From: Ochrobactrum chromiisoli
Lineage (GTDB): Bacteria > Pseudomonadota > Alphaproteobacteria > Rhizobiales > Rhizobiaceae
Length of the DNA: 64,000 nt
Direction of reading: 5' to 3'
NCBI RefSeq assembly: GCF_026241335.1
Contig: NZ_JAPHAV010000001.1
Span: forward strand, 558,001 to 622,000
Shown: piece after piece, positions 53,207 to 62,193 of the stretch
Position numbering within the stretch: position 1 is the stretch's first letter
Layout: the number at the start of each line of letters is the position of its first letter
Made by a program: the position numbers and the translations under genes
The notes under the pieces: generated by a model
Databases searched by the model: none
What the model was told of the DNA's origin: nothing
What the model saw: only the letters and a program-made list of their open reading frames with translations

Positions 53207-54109
53207 TTGGCACATAATCATTCTGGGCAGGAGCGCTTTGGCCTCTCTGCGGCACTTACCACACCATTCGATGCTGACGGCAAAATCGATGTCAGCCGTG
53301 CCCTAAGGCACGCCCGCGCCCGCCTCGACAGCGGCTGCTCGAGCGTCACTCTGTTTGGCACCACCGGCGAAGGTTCGTCGATTGCCGATGCTGAACGCGC
53401 AGCGCTGCTTGATGCTTTCATCGCGGATGGTTTTTCGGCTGCAAACATCGTCGTCGGCGTCATGGAAAATTCGGTTGCGGATGCCGTGCTTCAATCCGCT
53501 GATGCGCTGCGTCGCGGTTGCAAGGCCATTCTTCTGGCGCCGCCGTCCTATTTCAAAAACCTGTCCGACGAAGGCCTGTTCAACTGGTTCTCGGCAGTTC
53601 TCAAGGGTTTGGGCGATGATGCGCGCAGCATCATTCTTTACAATATCCCGTCGGTGACGGCGGTTGAATTGTCGGTCGATCTCATCACCCGTCTGCGTGA
53701 TGCTTTTGGTGGCGTTATCGCCGGGGTCAAAGATTCCTCCGGCAACTGGTCCTATACGGAAAAGCTGCTTGCAGCGCATAAAGACATTGCGATCCTGATC
53801 GGCGATGAGCGTGATCTTGCAGCTGGTGTACGCCTTGGTGGGCAGGGCGCAATTTCCGGCATGGCAAACCTGTTCCCGGATCGCCTGCTGCGCATGGTCA
53901 ATGACGGTCAGGATGACAATGAACTGGTCGGTGCTGTGCAGCAATTGCTGAACTATCCGGTAACGCCAGCGGTCAAGGCCATGGTTGCGCGTCATACGGG
54001 CGACAAGGAATGGCGTCGTGTACGCGCACCGCTGATTTCATTGAATGACGCGGATTTCGATGCAATTGGCAGTGTATTCGACCGTTTGCATATGGCAAAA
54101 GCGGCCTGA
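53207..54109 (+). CDS. dihydrodipicolinate synthase-family aldolase/lyase
   Basis: 300 residues from TTG 53207, chosen because GGAGGAG ends seven bases upstream; the ATG at 53168 lies inside the operator palindrome. Family motifs: AALTTPFDADGKID, FGTTGEGSS, LLAPPSYFK, YNIPS with the relay Tyr, and the Schiff-base Lys in VIAGVKDSSGNW. DapA proper is unlikely given the sugar context; a 2-keto-3-deoxy sugar acid aldolase or dehydratase is the better guess. Confidence 0.88.
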   Translation: MAHNHSGQERFGLSAALTTPFDADGKIDVSRALRHARARLDSGCSSVTLFGTTGEGSSIADAERAALLDAFIADGFSAANIVVGVMENSVADAVLQSADALRRGCKAILLAPPSYFKNLSDEGLFNWFSAVLKGLGDDARSIILYNIPSVTAVELSVDLITRLRDAFGGVIAGVKDSSGNWSYTEKLLAAHKDIAILIGDERDLAAGVRLGGQGAISGMANLFPDRLLRMVNDGQDDNELVGAVQQLLNYPVTPAVKAMVARHTGDKEWRRVRAPLISLNDADFDAIGSVFDRLHMAKAA

Positions 54110-54139
54110 TCACGGCATAAGCGTCGATAGCAAAAGGAA

Positions 54140-54808
54140 ATGGCTTTGGCGGACGATCACCAAGAACCGGTAAAATTGCGCGATAAGGCTTATCAAAGCT
54201 TCACTGAGCATTTGCTGGCGCGTGATTTTCATCCGGGCCAGTTCGTTTCACAGCGTCAGCTCGTCACTATGACGGGCCTGCCGCTGGGTGCGATCCGCGA
54301 ATTGATCCCGCGTCTTGAAACGGAAGGTCTGATCAAGACCGTACCGCAGCGTGGACTCCAGATCGCCCATATTGATCTTAATCTGATCCGCGAAGCGTTT
54401 CAGTTTCGCCTTTTCATCGAAAAGGAATCGGTTGCGATTTTTTGCCAGTCAGCTTCCGATGAATTGCTGCGTTCGTTGCGCGCTGAGCATGAAGAAACGC
54501 TCAATCGTGCAATGAACGAAGGTGAAACGCCGGAGCTTGAAAAACAGGCACAGAATATCGACTGGAGCCTGCATGATACGATTGTTAGCTCGCTTAATAA
54601 TGAAATCATTTGGCGTGCTTACCAGACCAACACAATCAAGATGCGTCTGATCAATCAGGAGCGTTTCCGTATTAACGGGCGTGTGATCCCGGTTATGCAA
54701 GAGCATCTGACTGTGTTGAGCGCCATTGAGACCCGCGACCCGCAAACGGCCATGGATGCCATCGCCGTTCACATCAACAACGCACGGAAACTGGCTTTGC
54801 ACATTTAA
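54140..54808 (+). CDS. GntR-family regulator, FadR (FCD) subgroup
   Basis: 222 residues. Winged HTH at about 12-75 (RQLVTMTGLPLGAIRELIPRLETEGLIKT), then the all-helical FCD ligand domain with IREAFQFRLFIEKESV, EHEETLNRAM and the metal/ligand His residues in LHDTIV and QEHLTVLSAIETRD. It sits within the sugar module between aldolase and importer, so it is the likely local repressor, acting at the palindrome at 53153-53168. Confidence 0.92.
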   Translation: MALADDHQEPVKLRDKAYQSFTEHLLARDFHPGQFVSQRQLVTMTGLPLGAIRELIPRLETEGLIKTVPQRGLQIAHIDLNLIREAFQFRLFIEKESVAIFCQSASDELLRSLRAEHEETLNRAMNEGETPELEKQAQNIDWSLHDTIVSSLNNEIIWRAYQTNTIKMRLINQERFRINGRVIPVMQEHLTVLSAIETRDPQTAMDAIAVHINNARKLALHI

Positions 54809-54868
54809 AGACCAAGGTCTGGCGAGAGGAGTCGCCGGGCCGCAAACATTACAGGGGAGGAATAAGCG

Positions 54869-56203
54869 ATGAATCTGTTACGTCCAACACGCCGTCAGTT
54901 TATGGCGGGAACGGCAGCAATTGCTGCATCCGGCATAACGGGCATTAGCCCGTCTTTTGCCCAGTCAGGTGTTGACTGGAAAAAATATGCCGGAACAACG
55001 CTTGAAGTAAATCTGATCAAAAGCCCGCGTGGCGAACTCCTTCAGAAGCATCAAAAGGAATTCGAAGACCTGACGGGCATCAAGGTTAATTCCGAGCAGA
55101 CGCCGGAACAACAGCAGCGCCAGAAGGCGGTGATTGAGCTGACTTCGGGGCGTCCGAGTTTCGACGTCATCCACATCAGTTATCACGTTCAGAAGCGTCA
55201 GTTTGAAAAGGGCGGCTGGCTTGCCGATCTCAACCCGTTTTTGAAAGACCCGACGCTGACCGACGCGTCGCTCACCGAAGATGATTTTGCAAGCGCGGGT
55301 CTGACCTTTGCCAAAGATGCCAATGGTCGCTTTGGTGCACTGCCATTCTCGGTCGATTACTGGATTATCTATTGGAACAAAGACCTCTTTGCGGAGAAGG
55401 GGCTTGAATTCCCCAAGACCTTTGAAGAACTGGTCACAACCGCCGAAGCACTGACCGATCCGTCCACCAGAACCTATGGTTTCGTTGCGCGCGGCATGAA
55501 AAACGCCAATGCGCCGGTCTTCACCAGCCTTATGCTTGGTTATGGCAAGCAGTCAGTGGACGCTGATGGTAATGTTGAGACGGATTCACCGGACGGCATT
55601 GAAGCGGCCAGGCTCTATCAGCGCCTGATGACCAAATCAGCACCTCCTGGAGTTGCTGGTTTTAACTGGGCAGAATGCCAGTCGAACTTCCTTCAGGGTC
55701 GCGTTGGCATGTGGCTCGACGGTATCGGCTTTGCACCGCCGCTTGAAGACCCGAACAAGTCGCGCGTTGTCGGCAAGGTTGGTTATGGCGTCATGCCAGC
55801 AGGCCCGAATGCACAGGCTGCACCGACGACCGGCGACGGTATCGGCGTCACAGAAGCTTCCAAGAACAAGGAAGCCGCATATCTTTACTGCCAATGGGCC
55901 ATTTCCAAAGAAATGGGTGCGCGTCTGTTGCAGTCGGGTTCGGGTGTCCCGTTCCGCAAATCGATCATTGACGATGAAGCCGTGCGCAAGGGCGTCACCA
56001 TGCCGGAAGGCTGGGTAGAGGCGCTCTCGAAATCAGCGCCGATCAGCCAGCTCTGCCTGCCGGTCATCGTGCCTGTCACGGAATTCCGCGACATTATCGG
56101 CGTGGGCCTCACCAATCTGTTGAATGGTGCAGACGCTGAAACGGAAATGAAACGCGCGACGGAAGAATTCCGTCCGGTCCTCGCACGGAGCGAAGGAAAA
56201 TGA
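54869..56203 (+). CDS. extracellular sugar-binding protein with Tat-type signal
   Basis: 444 residues. The start MNLLRPTRRQFMAGTAAIAA has a twin-arginine motif (TRRQFMAG) and a moderately hydrophobic core ending PSFAQ, so Tat export of a folded protein is likely, unlike the Sec signal of the binding protein at 16409-17662. The mature part is a family 1 binding protein (YAGTTLEVNLIKSPRGELL, FAEKGLEFPKTFEELV, VGMWLDGIGF). GGGGAGGAA precedes the start. Ligand unknown. Stop overlaps the next gene. Confidence 0.92.
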   Translation: MNLLRPTRRQFMAGTAAIAASGITGISPSFAQSGVDWKKYAGTTLEVNLIKSPRGELLQKHQKEFEDLTGIKVNSEQTPEQQQRQKAVIELTSGRPSFDVIHISYHVQKRQFEKGGWLADLNPFLKDPTLTDASLTEDDFASAGLTFAKDANGRFGALPFSVDYWIIYWNKDLFAEKGLEFPKTFEELVTTAEALTDPSTRTYGFVARGMKNANAPVFTSLMLGYGKQSVDADGNVETDSPDGIEAARLYQRLMTKSAPPGVAGFNWAECQSNFLQGRVGMWLDGIGFAPPLEDPNKSRVVGKVGYGVMPAGPNAQAAPTTGDGIGVTEASKNKEAAYLYCQWAISKEMGARLLQSGSGVPFRKSIIDDEAVRKGVTMPEGWVEALSKSAPISQLCLPVIVPVTEFRDIIGVGLTNLLNGADAETEMKRATEEFRPVLARSEGK

Positions 56204-57138
56204 CATCTGCTGCCCCGATAGGTGCAAAAACAGGAGCAGCCGCAACGGCTGTTCCTGCCACCCGGCCTTTTAAAAGTCGTCTCAGACCCAGCTATTGGCC
56301 GTTCGTTCTTCCAGCCTTGATCACTGTCGGGGCGGTGATCGTTTTCCCATGGGTGTTTACACTCTGGATGAGTGCCAATCAGTGGCAACTCGGCGGTGAG
56401 CAGAGCTTCGTTGGCTTCGACAATTATCTGCGCCTTGCAGCCGATATGCGTTTCTGGGAATCCATGTGGCACACGGTTGTCTATACGGTTCTCTCGGTCG
56501 TTGCTCCGATGATATTAGGCACGATTGCAGCGCTGGTTTTTGATAGTAAACTGCCGATGCGCGGGCTGTTGCGCGGTATTTTCGTGATGCCGATGATGGC
56601 AACGCCAGTGGCCGTCGCCCTTGTCTGGACGATGATGTATCACCCACAACTTGGCGTGCTGAACTATCTTCTATCGCTGATCGGTATTCCGCCACAGGAA
56701 TGGATTTTCAATCAGAGCACGGTTATCCCGTCGCTGGTACTGGTTGAAACATGGCAGTGGACGCCGCTGGTGATGCTGATCGTGCTTGGCGGCCTTGCCT
56801 CCATGCCACGTGATCCGTTTGAAAGTGCGGAAATTGACGGTGCCAACGGCTGGCAGAAGTTCCGCTATATCACGCTGCCGATGATCCTGCCCTTTATCAT
56901 GGTGGCCGTTATCATCCGCTCAATTGATGCGCTCAAAAGCTTCGATATCATCTATGCGATGACGCAGGGCGGTCCGGGTACGGCATCGGAAACCATCAAT
57001 ATCTATCTCTATAATGTGGCGTTCTCTTACTATGACATAGGCTATGGCTCGGCGATTGCCGTGGTGTTCTTCATTGTCATTATCGCCATGTCGATGATCC
57101 TTCTGGCGCTGCGCCAGCGGACCAAGTGGAACTCGTGA
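56200..57138 (+). CDS. sugar ABC transporter permease, MalF type
   Basis: 312 residues. ATGA overlap with the binding protein gene. Six helices after a Thr/Ala-rich start, EAA-type loop ESAEIDGANGWQKFRYITLP, and TQGGPGTASETINIYLYN typical of CUT1 permeases. Confidence 0.94.
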   Translation: MTSAAPIGAKTGAAATAVPATRPFKSRLRPSYWPFVLPALITVGAVIVFPWVFTLWMSANQWQLGGEQSFVGFDNYLRLAADMRFWESMWHTVVYTVLSVVAPMILGTIAALVFDSKLPMRGLLRGIFVMPMMATPVAVALVWTMMYHPQLGVLNYLLSLIGIPPQEWIFNQSTVIPSLVLVETWQWTPLVMLIVLGGLASMPRDPFESAEIDGANGWQKFRYITLPMILPFIMVAVIIRSIDALKSFDIIYAMTQGGPGTASETINIYLYNVAFSYYDIGYGSAIAVVFFIVIIAMSMILLALRQRTKWNS

Positions 57139-57147
57139 GGACCGACC

Positions 57148-57966
57148 ATGGCACGCAAGTCTATTCTTTCAAAGCTTGGCACGGCACTCATGGTTTTTGT
57201 CATTGTGTCGCCTGCAATCTTCTTCTTCGTCTGGATGCTGTCGCTTTCGCTGAAATATGAAATCGACAACGGCGCCTATCCGCCCATCCTGATCCCTGAC
57301 CGCATCGCCTGGTCGAACTATAGCGGGATTTTCGAAACCAACGACTTTCTGCTCTATTTCTGGAACAGTATTCTCGTAACCGGCACATCCACTTTGCTGG
57401 CATTGATTGTCGGTGTTCCGGCAGGCTATGGCATCGCACGCTTGCGCGCCAACAAGTCGGCAATCGTTATTATGATTGCGCGTATGACACCGGGCCTGTC
57501 TTACCTGATCCCGCTGTTCCTTTTGTTCCAGACGCTCGGACTGCTCGGCACGCTCTGGCCGCAGATCATCATCCATCTGGTTGTGACGGTTCCCATCGTG
57601 ATCTGGATCATGATCGGTTATTTCGAGACAACACCGTTGGAGCTTGAAGAAGCAGCCACAATCGATGGTGCATCCTCGTGGCAGGTGTTCATGAAAGTCG
57701 CACTGCCAATTGCCAAGCCCGGCGTTGTGGTGTCGCTTATTCTTGCGGTCATCTTCTCGTGGAACAATTTCGTTTTCGGCATCGTACTTGCAAGCCGCGA
57801 GACACGCACCCTGCCGGTCGCAGTTTACAACATGCTGTCCTTTGAACAGGTCAGCTGGGGTCCGCTCGCCGCCGCTGCCCTCGTGGTCACATTGCCGGTC
57901 CTGTTGCTAACCGTTTTCGCACAGCGCCAGATCGTTGCAGGTCTGACAGCAGGCGCCGTCAAATAA
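57148..57966 (+). CDS. sugar ABC transporter permease, MalG type
   Basis: 272 residues, six helices, EAA loop EAATIDGASSWQVFMKVALP and tail RQIVAGLTAGAVK. Nine bases behind the partner permease. Pairs with it and with the ATPase downstream. Confidence 0.94.
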   Translation: MARKSILSKLGTALMVFVIVSPAIFFFVWMLSLSLKYEIDNGAYPPILIPDRIAWSNYSGIFETNDFLLYFWNSILVTGTSTLLALIVGVPAGYGIARLRANKSAIVIMIARMTPGLSYLIPLFLLFQTLGLLGTLWPQIIIHLVVTVPIVIWIMIGYFETTPLELEEAATIDGASSWQVFMKVALPIAKPGVVVSLILAVIFSWNNFVFGIVLASRETRTLPVAVYNMLSFEQVSWGPLAAAALVVTLPVLLLTVFAQRQIVAGLTAGAVK

Positions 57967-57981
57967 GAGTTGAGGTTCAAG

Positions 57982-59040
57982 ATGGCATCTGTATCCATCC
58001 GAAATGCAATCAAAAAATATGGCAATGTCGGCGTTCTGCATGGCGTGTCGGTTGATATTGAGGACGGCGAATTCGTCGTGCTGGTCGGCCCATCGGGCTG
58101 CGGAAAATCGACGCTTCTGCGCATGATCGCAGGGCTTGAGGAAATCAGCGATGGCGAAATCGCTATCGGCCCGCGCGTGGTCAATGATCTGCGCGCCAAG
58201 GAACGCGACATCGCCATGGTGTTCCAGAATTATGCGCTCTATCCGCATATGACGGTGGCCGACAATATGGGCTTCGCGCTCATGCTGAAAAACGCGCCGA
58301 AGCAAGAACGTGACAGCCGCGTTAACCGTGCGGCGGAAATCCTCGGCCTCAACAAGCTGCTCGACCGCTTTCCGCGCCAGCTTTCCGGTGGCCAGCGCCA
58401 GCGTGTGGCGATGGGCCGTGCGATTGTCCGCGATCCGCAGGTGTTTCTGTTTGACGAACCGCTGTCCAACCTAGACGCTAAATTGCGTGTGCAGATGCGC
58501 GGTGAGATCAAGGGGCTGCATCAGCGTCTGAAAACCACCACGATCTACGTCACCCACGATCAGATCGAAGCCATGACCATGGCCGATAAGATCGTCGTCA
58601 TGCGTGATGGTCTGGTGGAACAAATCGGTGCTCCGCTCGATCTTTATGATCGTCCGGCCAATATGTTTGTGGCTGGCTTCATCGGTTCGCCATCAATGAA
58701 CTTCGTCAACGGCAAGATCGAAGAAGGTTCGTTTGTCGCTGATGGCGGTTTCCGCATTCCGCTTCCCGATGGCGATTATGGCAGTCTGTCGGGCAGGGCC
58801 GTTTATGGCATGCGCCCTGAACATATGAAGATTGCCGAGCAGGGCGTGCCGGTTACGGTCGATATTGTCGAGCCGACAGGTTCGGAAATCATGGTCATGG
58901 GCAAGCTGGGCGATCAGCCGGTTACCTGCCTGTTCCGCGAGCGCCTGACAGTGCGTCCGGGTGATGTGCTGACCATTGCGATTGATCCGGCAACCAGCCA
59001 TGTGTTTGAGTCGGAAAAAGGCAAACGCGTCAGCCGTTAA
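57982..59040 (+). CDS. sugar ABC transporter ATP-binding protein, UgpC/MalK type
   Basis: 352 residues from ATG 57982, with GAGG seven bases upstream; a TTG at 57970 is rejected. Walker [11 protein letters not shown]-loop [12 protein letters not shown], signature [13 protein letters not shown], Walker [16 protein letters not shown] and the C-terminal regulatory region with [11 protein letters not shown] and [10 protein letters not shown]. Nearly the same motifs as the ATPase at 11921-12985. Last gene of the sugar module, closed by a terminator. Confidence 0.95.
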   Translation: MASVSIRNAIKKYGNVGVLHGVSVDIEDGEFVVLVGPSGCGKSTLLRMIAGLEEISDGEIAIGPRVVNDLRAKERDIAMVFQNYALYPHMTVADNMGFALMLKNAPKQERDSRVNRAAEILGLNKLLDRFPRQLSGGQRQRVAMGRAIVRDPQVFLFDEPLSNLDAKLRVQMRGEIKGLHQRLKTTTIYVTHDQIEAMTMADKIVVMRDGLVEQIGAPLDLYDRPANMFVAGFIGSPSMNFVNGKIEEGSFVADGGFRIPLPDGDYGSLSGRAVYGMRPEHMKIAEQGVPVTVDIVEPTGSEIMVMGKLGDQPVTCLFRERLTVRPGDVLTIAIDPATSHVFESEKGKRVSR

Positions 59041-59044
59041 ACAT

Positions 59045-59075
59045 AAAAAACGCCGGGGTTTCCCCCGGCGTCTTT
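59045..59075. terminator. bidirectional terminator between sugar module and preA
   Basis: AAAAAACGCCGGGG, loop TTTCC-type, CCCCGGCGTCTTTG. Long GC stem between converging genes; only four bases of gap to the preA stop. Confidence 0.92.
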
Positions 59076-59078
59076 GTT

Positions 59079-60389
59079 TTATTCGGCCGCTTCTTTGACG
59101 GCCATCGGATTGTTCGGATGGGTTGTCCAGTTGGCATATTGTGCCGGGATTGGTGCCTTGGTGCGCGGATCGAAGTCGCCGATCTGCTCCATGGTGATGC
59201 AATCCTCGACCGGGCAGACATTGACGCAAAGATTGCAGCCAACGCATTCCTCATCAATCACTTCAAAGTGCCGTGCACCATTCACCAGATTGGTGATCGC
59301 CTGATGCGAGGTATCTTCGCAGGCAATGTGGCAACGACCGCACTTGATGCAGGAATCCTGATCAATCCTTGCCTTGGTGACATAATTGAGGTTGAGGTAC
59401 TGCCAGTCACTGACATGCCCGACAGCCATGCCGCGGAAATCATCAAGCGTCTGATAACCCTTGCTGTCCATCCAGTCGGAAAGACCGTCGATCATTTCCT
59501 CAACGACCTTGAAGCCATAGGTCATGGCAGCAGTACAGACCTGAACGGTGCCGCAGCCGAGCGCAATAAATTCAGCCGCATCGCGCCATGTCGTAATGCC
59601 GCCAATGCCTGAAATCGGTAGACCATAGGTTTCAGGATCGCGTGCAATTTCCGCCACCATGTTCAGTGCAATCGGCTTGACCGCTGGTCCGCAATAGCCG
59701 CCATGGCTGCCGCGTCCGTCGATGGACGGAACAGGCGACATGCTGTCCAAATCAACCGAGACAATCGAATTGATCGTGTTGATCAGCGACACAGCGTCTG
59801 TGCCGTTGGCCTTTGCGCCTCGTGCTGGCTTGCGAATATCGGTGATGTTTGGCGTCAGCTTGGTGATCACTGGCATCCGGCTATATTGCTTGCACCATTT
59901 GACAACCATGCCGACATATTCCGGCACCTGACCAACAGCCGCACCCATGCCGCGTTCGCTCATGCCGTGCGGACAACCGAAGTTTAGTTCGATGCCGTCA
60001 GCGCCGGTTTCTTCCACCAGTGGCAGAATGGCTTTCCATGCCTCTTCTTCACATGGCACCATGATCGACGCGATCAATGCGCGGTCGGGCCAGCGCATTT
60101 TGACTTCCTTCATTTCGCGAAGGTTCACTTCAAGCGGACGATCAGTGATCAGTTCGATATTGTTAAGACCAAGCAGACGCCGGTCAGCGCCATGGATTGC
60201 GCCATAGCGCGGACCATTGACGTTAACGACCGGAGGGCCCTCGGCACCCAGCGTTTTCCAGACCACGCCACCCCAGCCAGCCTTGAAAGCACGCTCAACA
60301 TTGTAAGCCTTGTCGGTCGGTGGAGCCGAAGCCAGCCAGAACGGGTTTGGCGATTTGATACCGAGGAAATTCGTAGAAAGATCAGCCAT
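59079..60389 (-). CDS. preA: NAD-dependent dihydropyrimidine dehydrogenase subunit PreA
   Basis: 436 residues. N-terminal FMN barrel (FLGIKSPNPFWLASAPPTDK, ELNFGCPHGMSERGMGA, TKLTPNITDI, GIGGITTWRDAAEFIALG) and a C-terminal ferredoxin domain with two [4Fe-4S] motifs, CIKCGRCHIACEDTS and CVGCNLCVNVCPVEDC. Forms a complex with PreT to reduce uracil and thymine to the dihydro forms, step one of the pathway. Starts 11 bp after the preT stop. Confidence 0.96.
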   Translation of the reverse strand: MADLSTNFLGIKSPNPFWLASAPPTDKAYNVERAFKAGWGGVVWKTLGAEGPPVVNVNGPRYGAIHGADRRLLGLNNIELITDRPLEVNLREMKEVKMRWPDRALIASIMVPCEEEAWKAILPLVEETGADGIELNFGCPHGMSERGMGAAVGQVPEYVGMVVKWCKQYSRMPVITKLTPNITDIRKPARGAKANGTDAVSLINTINSIVSVDLDSMSPVPSIDGRGSHGGYCGPAVKPIALNMVAEIARDPETYGLPISGIGGITTWRDAAEFIALGCGTVQVCTAAMTYGFKVVEEMIDGLSDWMDSKGYQTLDDFRGMAVGHVSDWQYLNLNYVTKARIDQDSCIKCGRCHIACEDTSHQAITNLVNGARHFEVIDEECVGCNLCVNVCPVEDCITMEQIGDFDPRTKAPIPAQYANWTTHPNNPMAVKEAAE

Positions 60390-60400
60390 GTTTACTCTCC

Positions 60401-61903
60401 TCAGCCCTGTTCCTGGCCCAAAGGCACACTGCGGTCACGGTGAGCCGACGGGCTGGGCGCATGAAGCGCGCCGCCCGAGAGCACCGCATCGGCAAAACCT
60501 TCAATTGCTTCGGGACGTTTTGTCAGCGTTGCATGGATAGATTCGGCAGCAACTTTGCCGTCTTCCACCGATGCAACGGTCAGATCCTGACCACCTGCAA
60601 CGCAGTCGCCCCCCGCCCAAATCCCTTCAACGGATGTGCGACGCTCATCATCGACGCTGATGCGCCCTTTGGAGAGTCCAATGCCTGAGCCTGCAATTGG
60701 CTCTGGTTCAAACTTCTGACCAATAGCCTTGAATACCTGATCGGCTTCGAGAATGAGATATTCGCCAGTGCCCGAAAGCTTGCCGCTATCGGCATTGGTA
60801 TATTCAAACACAACGGCATTGACGGTGCCGTCTTCGCTCCGCTCAAGGGCATGCGGTTGCAACCAGTGACGGATCACCACGCCATGAATCTGTGCCAGTT
60901 CCTGCTCATAGGCGCTGGCATTCATGCTTTCCTGCCCGCGACGATAAACGATGGTCACGTTTTCAGCGCCAAGCTTCTTGGTCTGAATGGCAACGTCCAC
61001 CGCCGTCATGCCGCCACCGATCACCACGACATTGCGGCCAACGGGCAGCGACGAGAGGTCTTTTGCCTGACGCAGATTGGCAATGTAATCCACCGCATCA
61101 ATCACATTCGGTGCATCTTCTCCGGCAAGGCCGAGATCATTAACCCCCGGCATCCCCATGCCGAGGAACACCGCATCATAGCCTGCTTTTAAGGCTTCAA
61201 TCGTGATGTCCTGACCGAGCGTCTGGTTATATTCGATATTGATAGCGCCGATTTTCAGCACGAATTCCAGCTCGCGCTGGGCGAAATTATTGACTGTCTT
61301 ATAGGCGGCAATACCATATTCATTCAGACCGCCGCCCTTGGGCCGCGCGTCAAAAATCGTCACCTGATGGCCATGCATCGCAAGGCGGTGCGCCGCAGAA
61401 AGACCTGCCGGACCTGCGCCAACAATGGCGATGTGCTTGCCGGTGTCGGGTGCGCGCTTGAATGGATGATTGCCGGTTTCCATCAGAACATCGGTCGCAT
61501 AGCGCTGCAATTCACCGATCTTGACCGGTTTGCCTTCCGAAGTCTCGCGAACACACACTTCTTCGCAGAGCGTTTCGGTCGGGCAGACGCGGGCACACAT
61601 GCCACCAAGAATGTTCTCTGAAAGAATGGTCTTCGCCGCACCGATGGCATTGCCAGTGTTAATCTGGCGAATGAAACGCGGAATATCGATGCTGGTCGGA
61701 CACGCATTCATGCAAGGCGCATCATAGCAATAATAGCAGCGGTCAGATTCAACGAGGGCTTCATGCTTGTTGAGCGGCGGATGCAGATCATCGAAAACAT
61801 GCGCATAATCGGCCTTATCCAACCGCGAGCCGTGAATATCAGGCCCGTTCGCGTGTCCCGGATTATCAATTGCATCAATAGGCGAATTCTCTGCTGATCT
61901 CAT
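60401..61903 (-). CDS. preT: NAD-dependent dihydropyrimidine dehydrogenase subunit PreT
   Basis: 500 residues from ATG 61903; GGGAG lies nine bases upstream, better than for the ATG at 61912. N-terminal Fe-S region CYYCYDAPCMNACPTS and CARVCPTETLCEEVC, FAD-binding VGAGPAGLSAAHRLA, and NAD-binding VIGGGMTAVDVAIQTKKLG are as in glutamate-synthase-beta-like oxidoreductases. Passes electrons from NADH to PreA. A RutR-like site lies about 140 bp upstream, linking it to the other pyrimidine genes. Confidence 0.95.
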   Translation of the reverse strand: MRSAENSPIDAIDNPGHANGPDIHGSRLDKADYAHVFDDLHPPLNKHEALVESDRCYYCYDAPCMNACPTSIDIPRFIRQINTGNAIGAAKTILSENILGGMCARVCPTETLCEEVCVRETSEGKPVKIGELQRYATDVLMETGNHPFKRAPDTGKHIAIVGAGPAGLSAAHRLAMHGHQVTIFDARPKGGGLNEYGIAAYKTVNNFAQRELEFVLKIGAINIEYNQTLGQDITIEALKAGYDAVFLGMGMPGVNDLGLAGEDAPNVIDAVDYIANLRQAKDLSSLPVGRNVVVIGGGMTAVDVAIQTKKLGAENVTIVYRRGQESMNASAYEQELAQIHGVVIRHWLQPHALERSEDGTVNAVVFEYTNADSGKLSGTGEYLILEADQVFKAIGQKFEPEPIAGSGIGLSKGRISVDDERRTSVEGIWAGGDCVAGGQDLTVASVEDGKVAAESIHATLTKRPEAIEGFADAVLSGGALHAPSPSAHRDRSVPLGQEQG

Positions 61904-62041
61904 AGATCGCATCTCCCATTTTTGCTTGTTCAGGCGCGGGTTCCCTTTGCGCACCGTAAACTCTGTTCCGGGCTGCGATCTTTGCCGTCGCGTGATGCCC
62001 GTTATTGACAGGATGACAGATTTTCACGGAAGGTCAAATTT

Positions 62042-62057
62042 TTTATCATCTGGTCAA
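62042..62057. promoter_or_regulatory. RutR-like operator upstream of preT-preA
   Basis: TTTATCATCTGGTCAA. The right half TGGTCAA is perfect against the RutR box and the left half matches five of seven positions. Placed 139 bp before the preT start. Confidence 0.6.
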
Positions 62058-62070
62058 TTTATGACAAATC

Positions 62071-62116
62071 AGCGCATCCCGAAAAGTGGGAGCCGGTTTT
62101 CGGAAAAGATGCGCGT
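62071..62116. repeat. dispersed palindromic repeat (RIME/Bru-RS-like), copy 3
   Basis: AGCGCATCCCGAAAAGTGGG, then AGCCGGTTTTCGGAAAAGAT and GCGCG. Same stems as copies 1 and 2; nearest to a full, clean example in this window. Intergenic between preT and the EamA gene. Confidence 0.92.
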
Positions 62117-62193
62117 CAGAAAAAATGCATACCAGAAATAGCAAAGGCCCGGCTTTGGAAGCACGGGCCTTTGACATTGAACTCAAATGGAAA

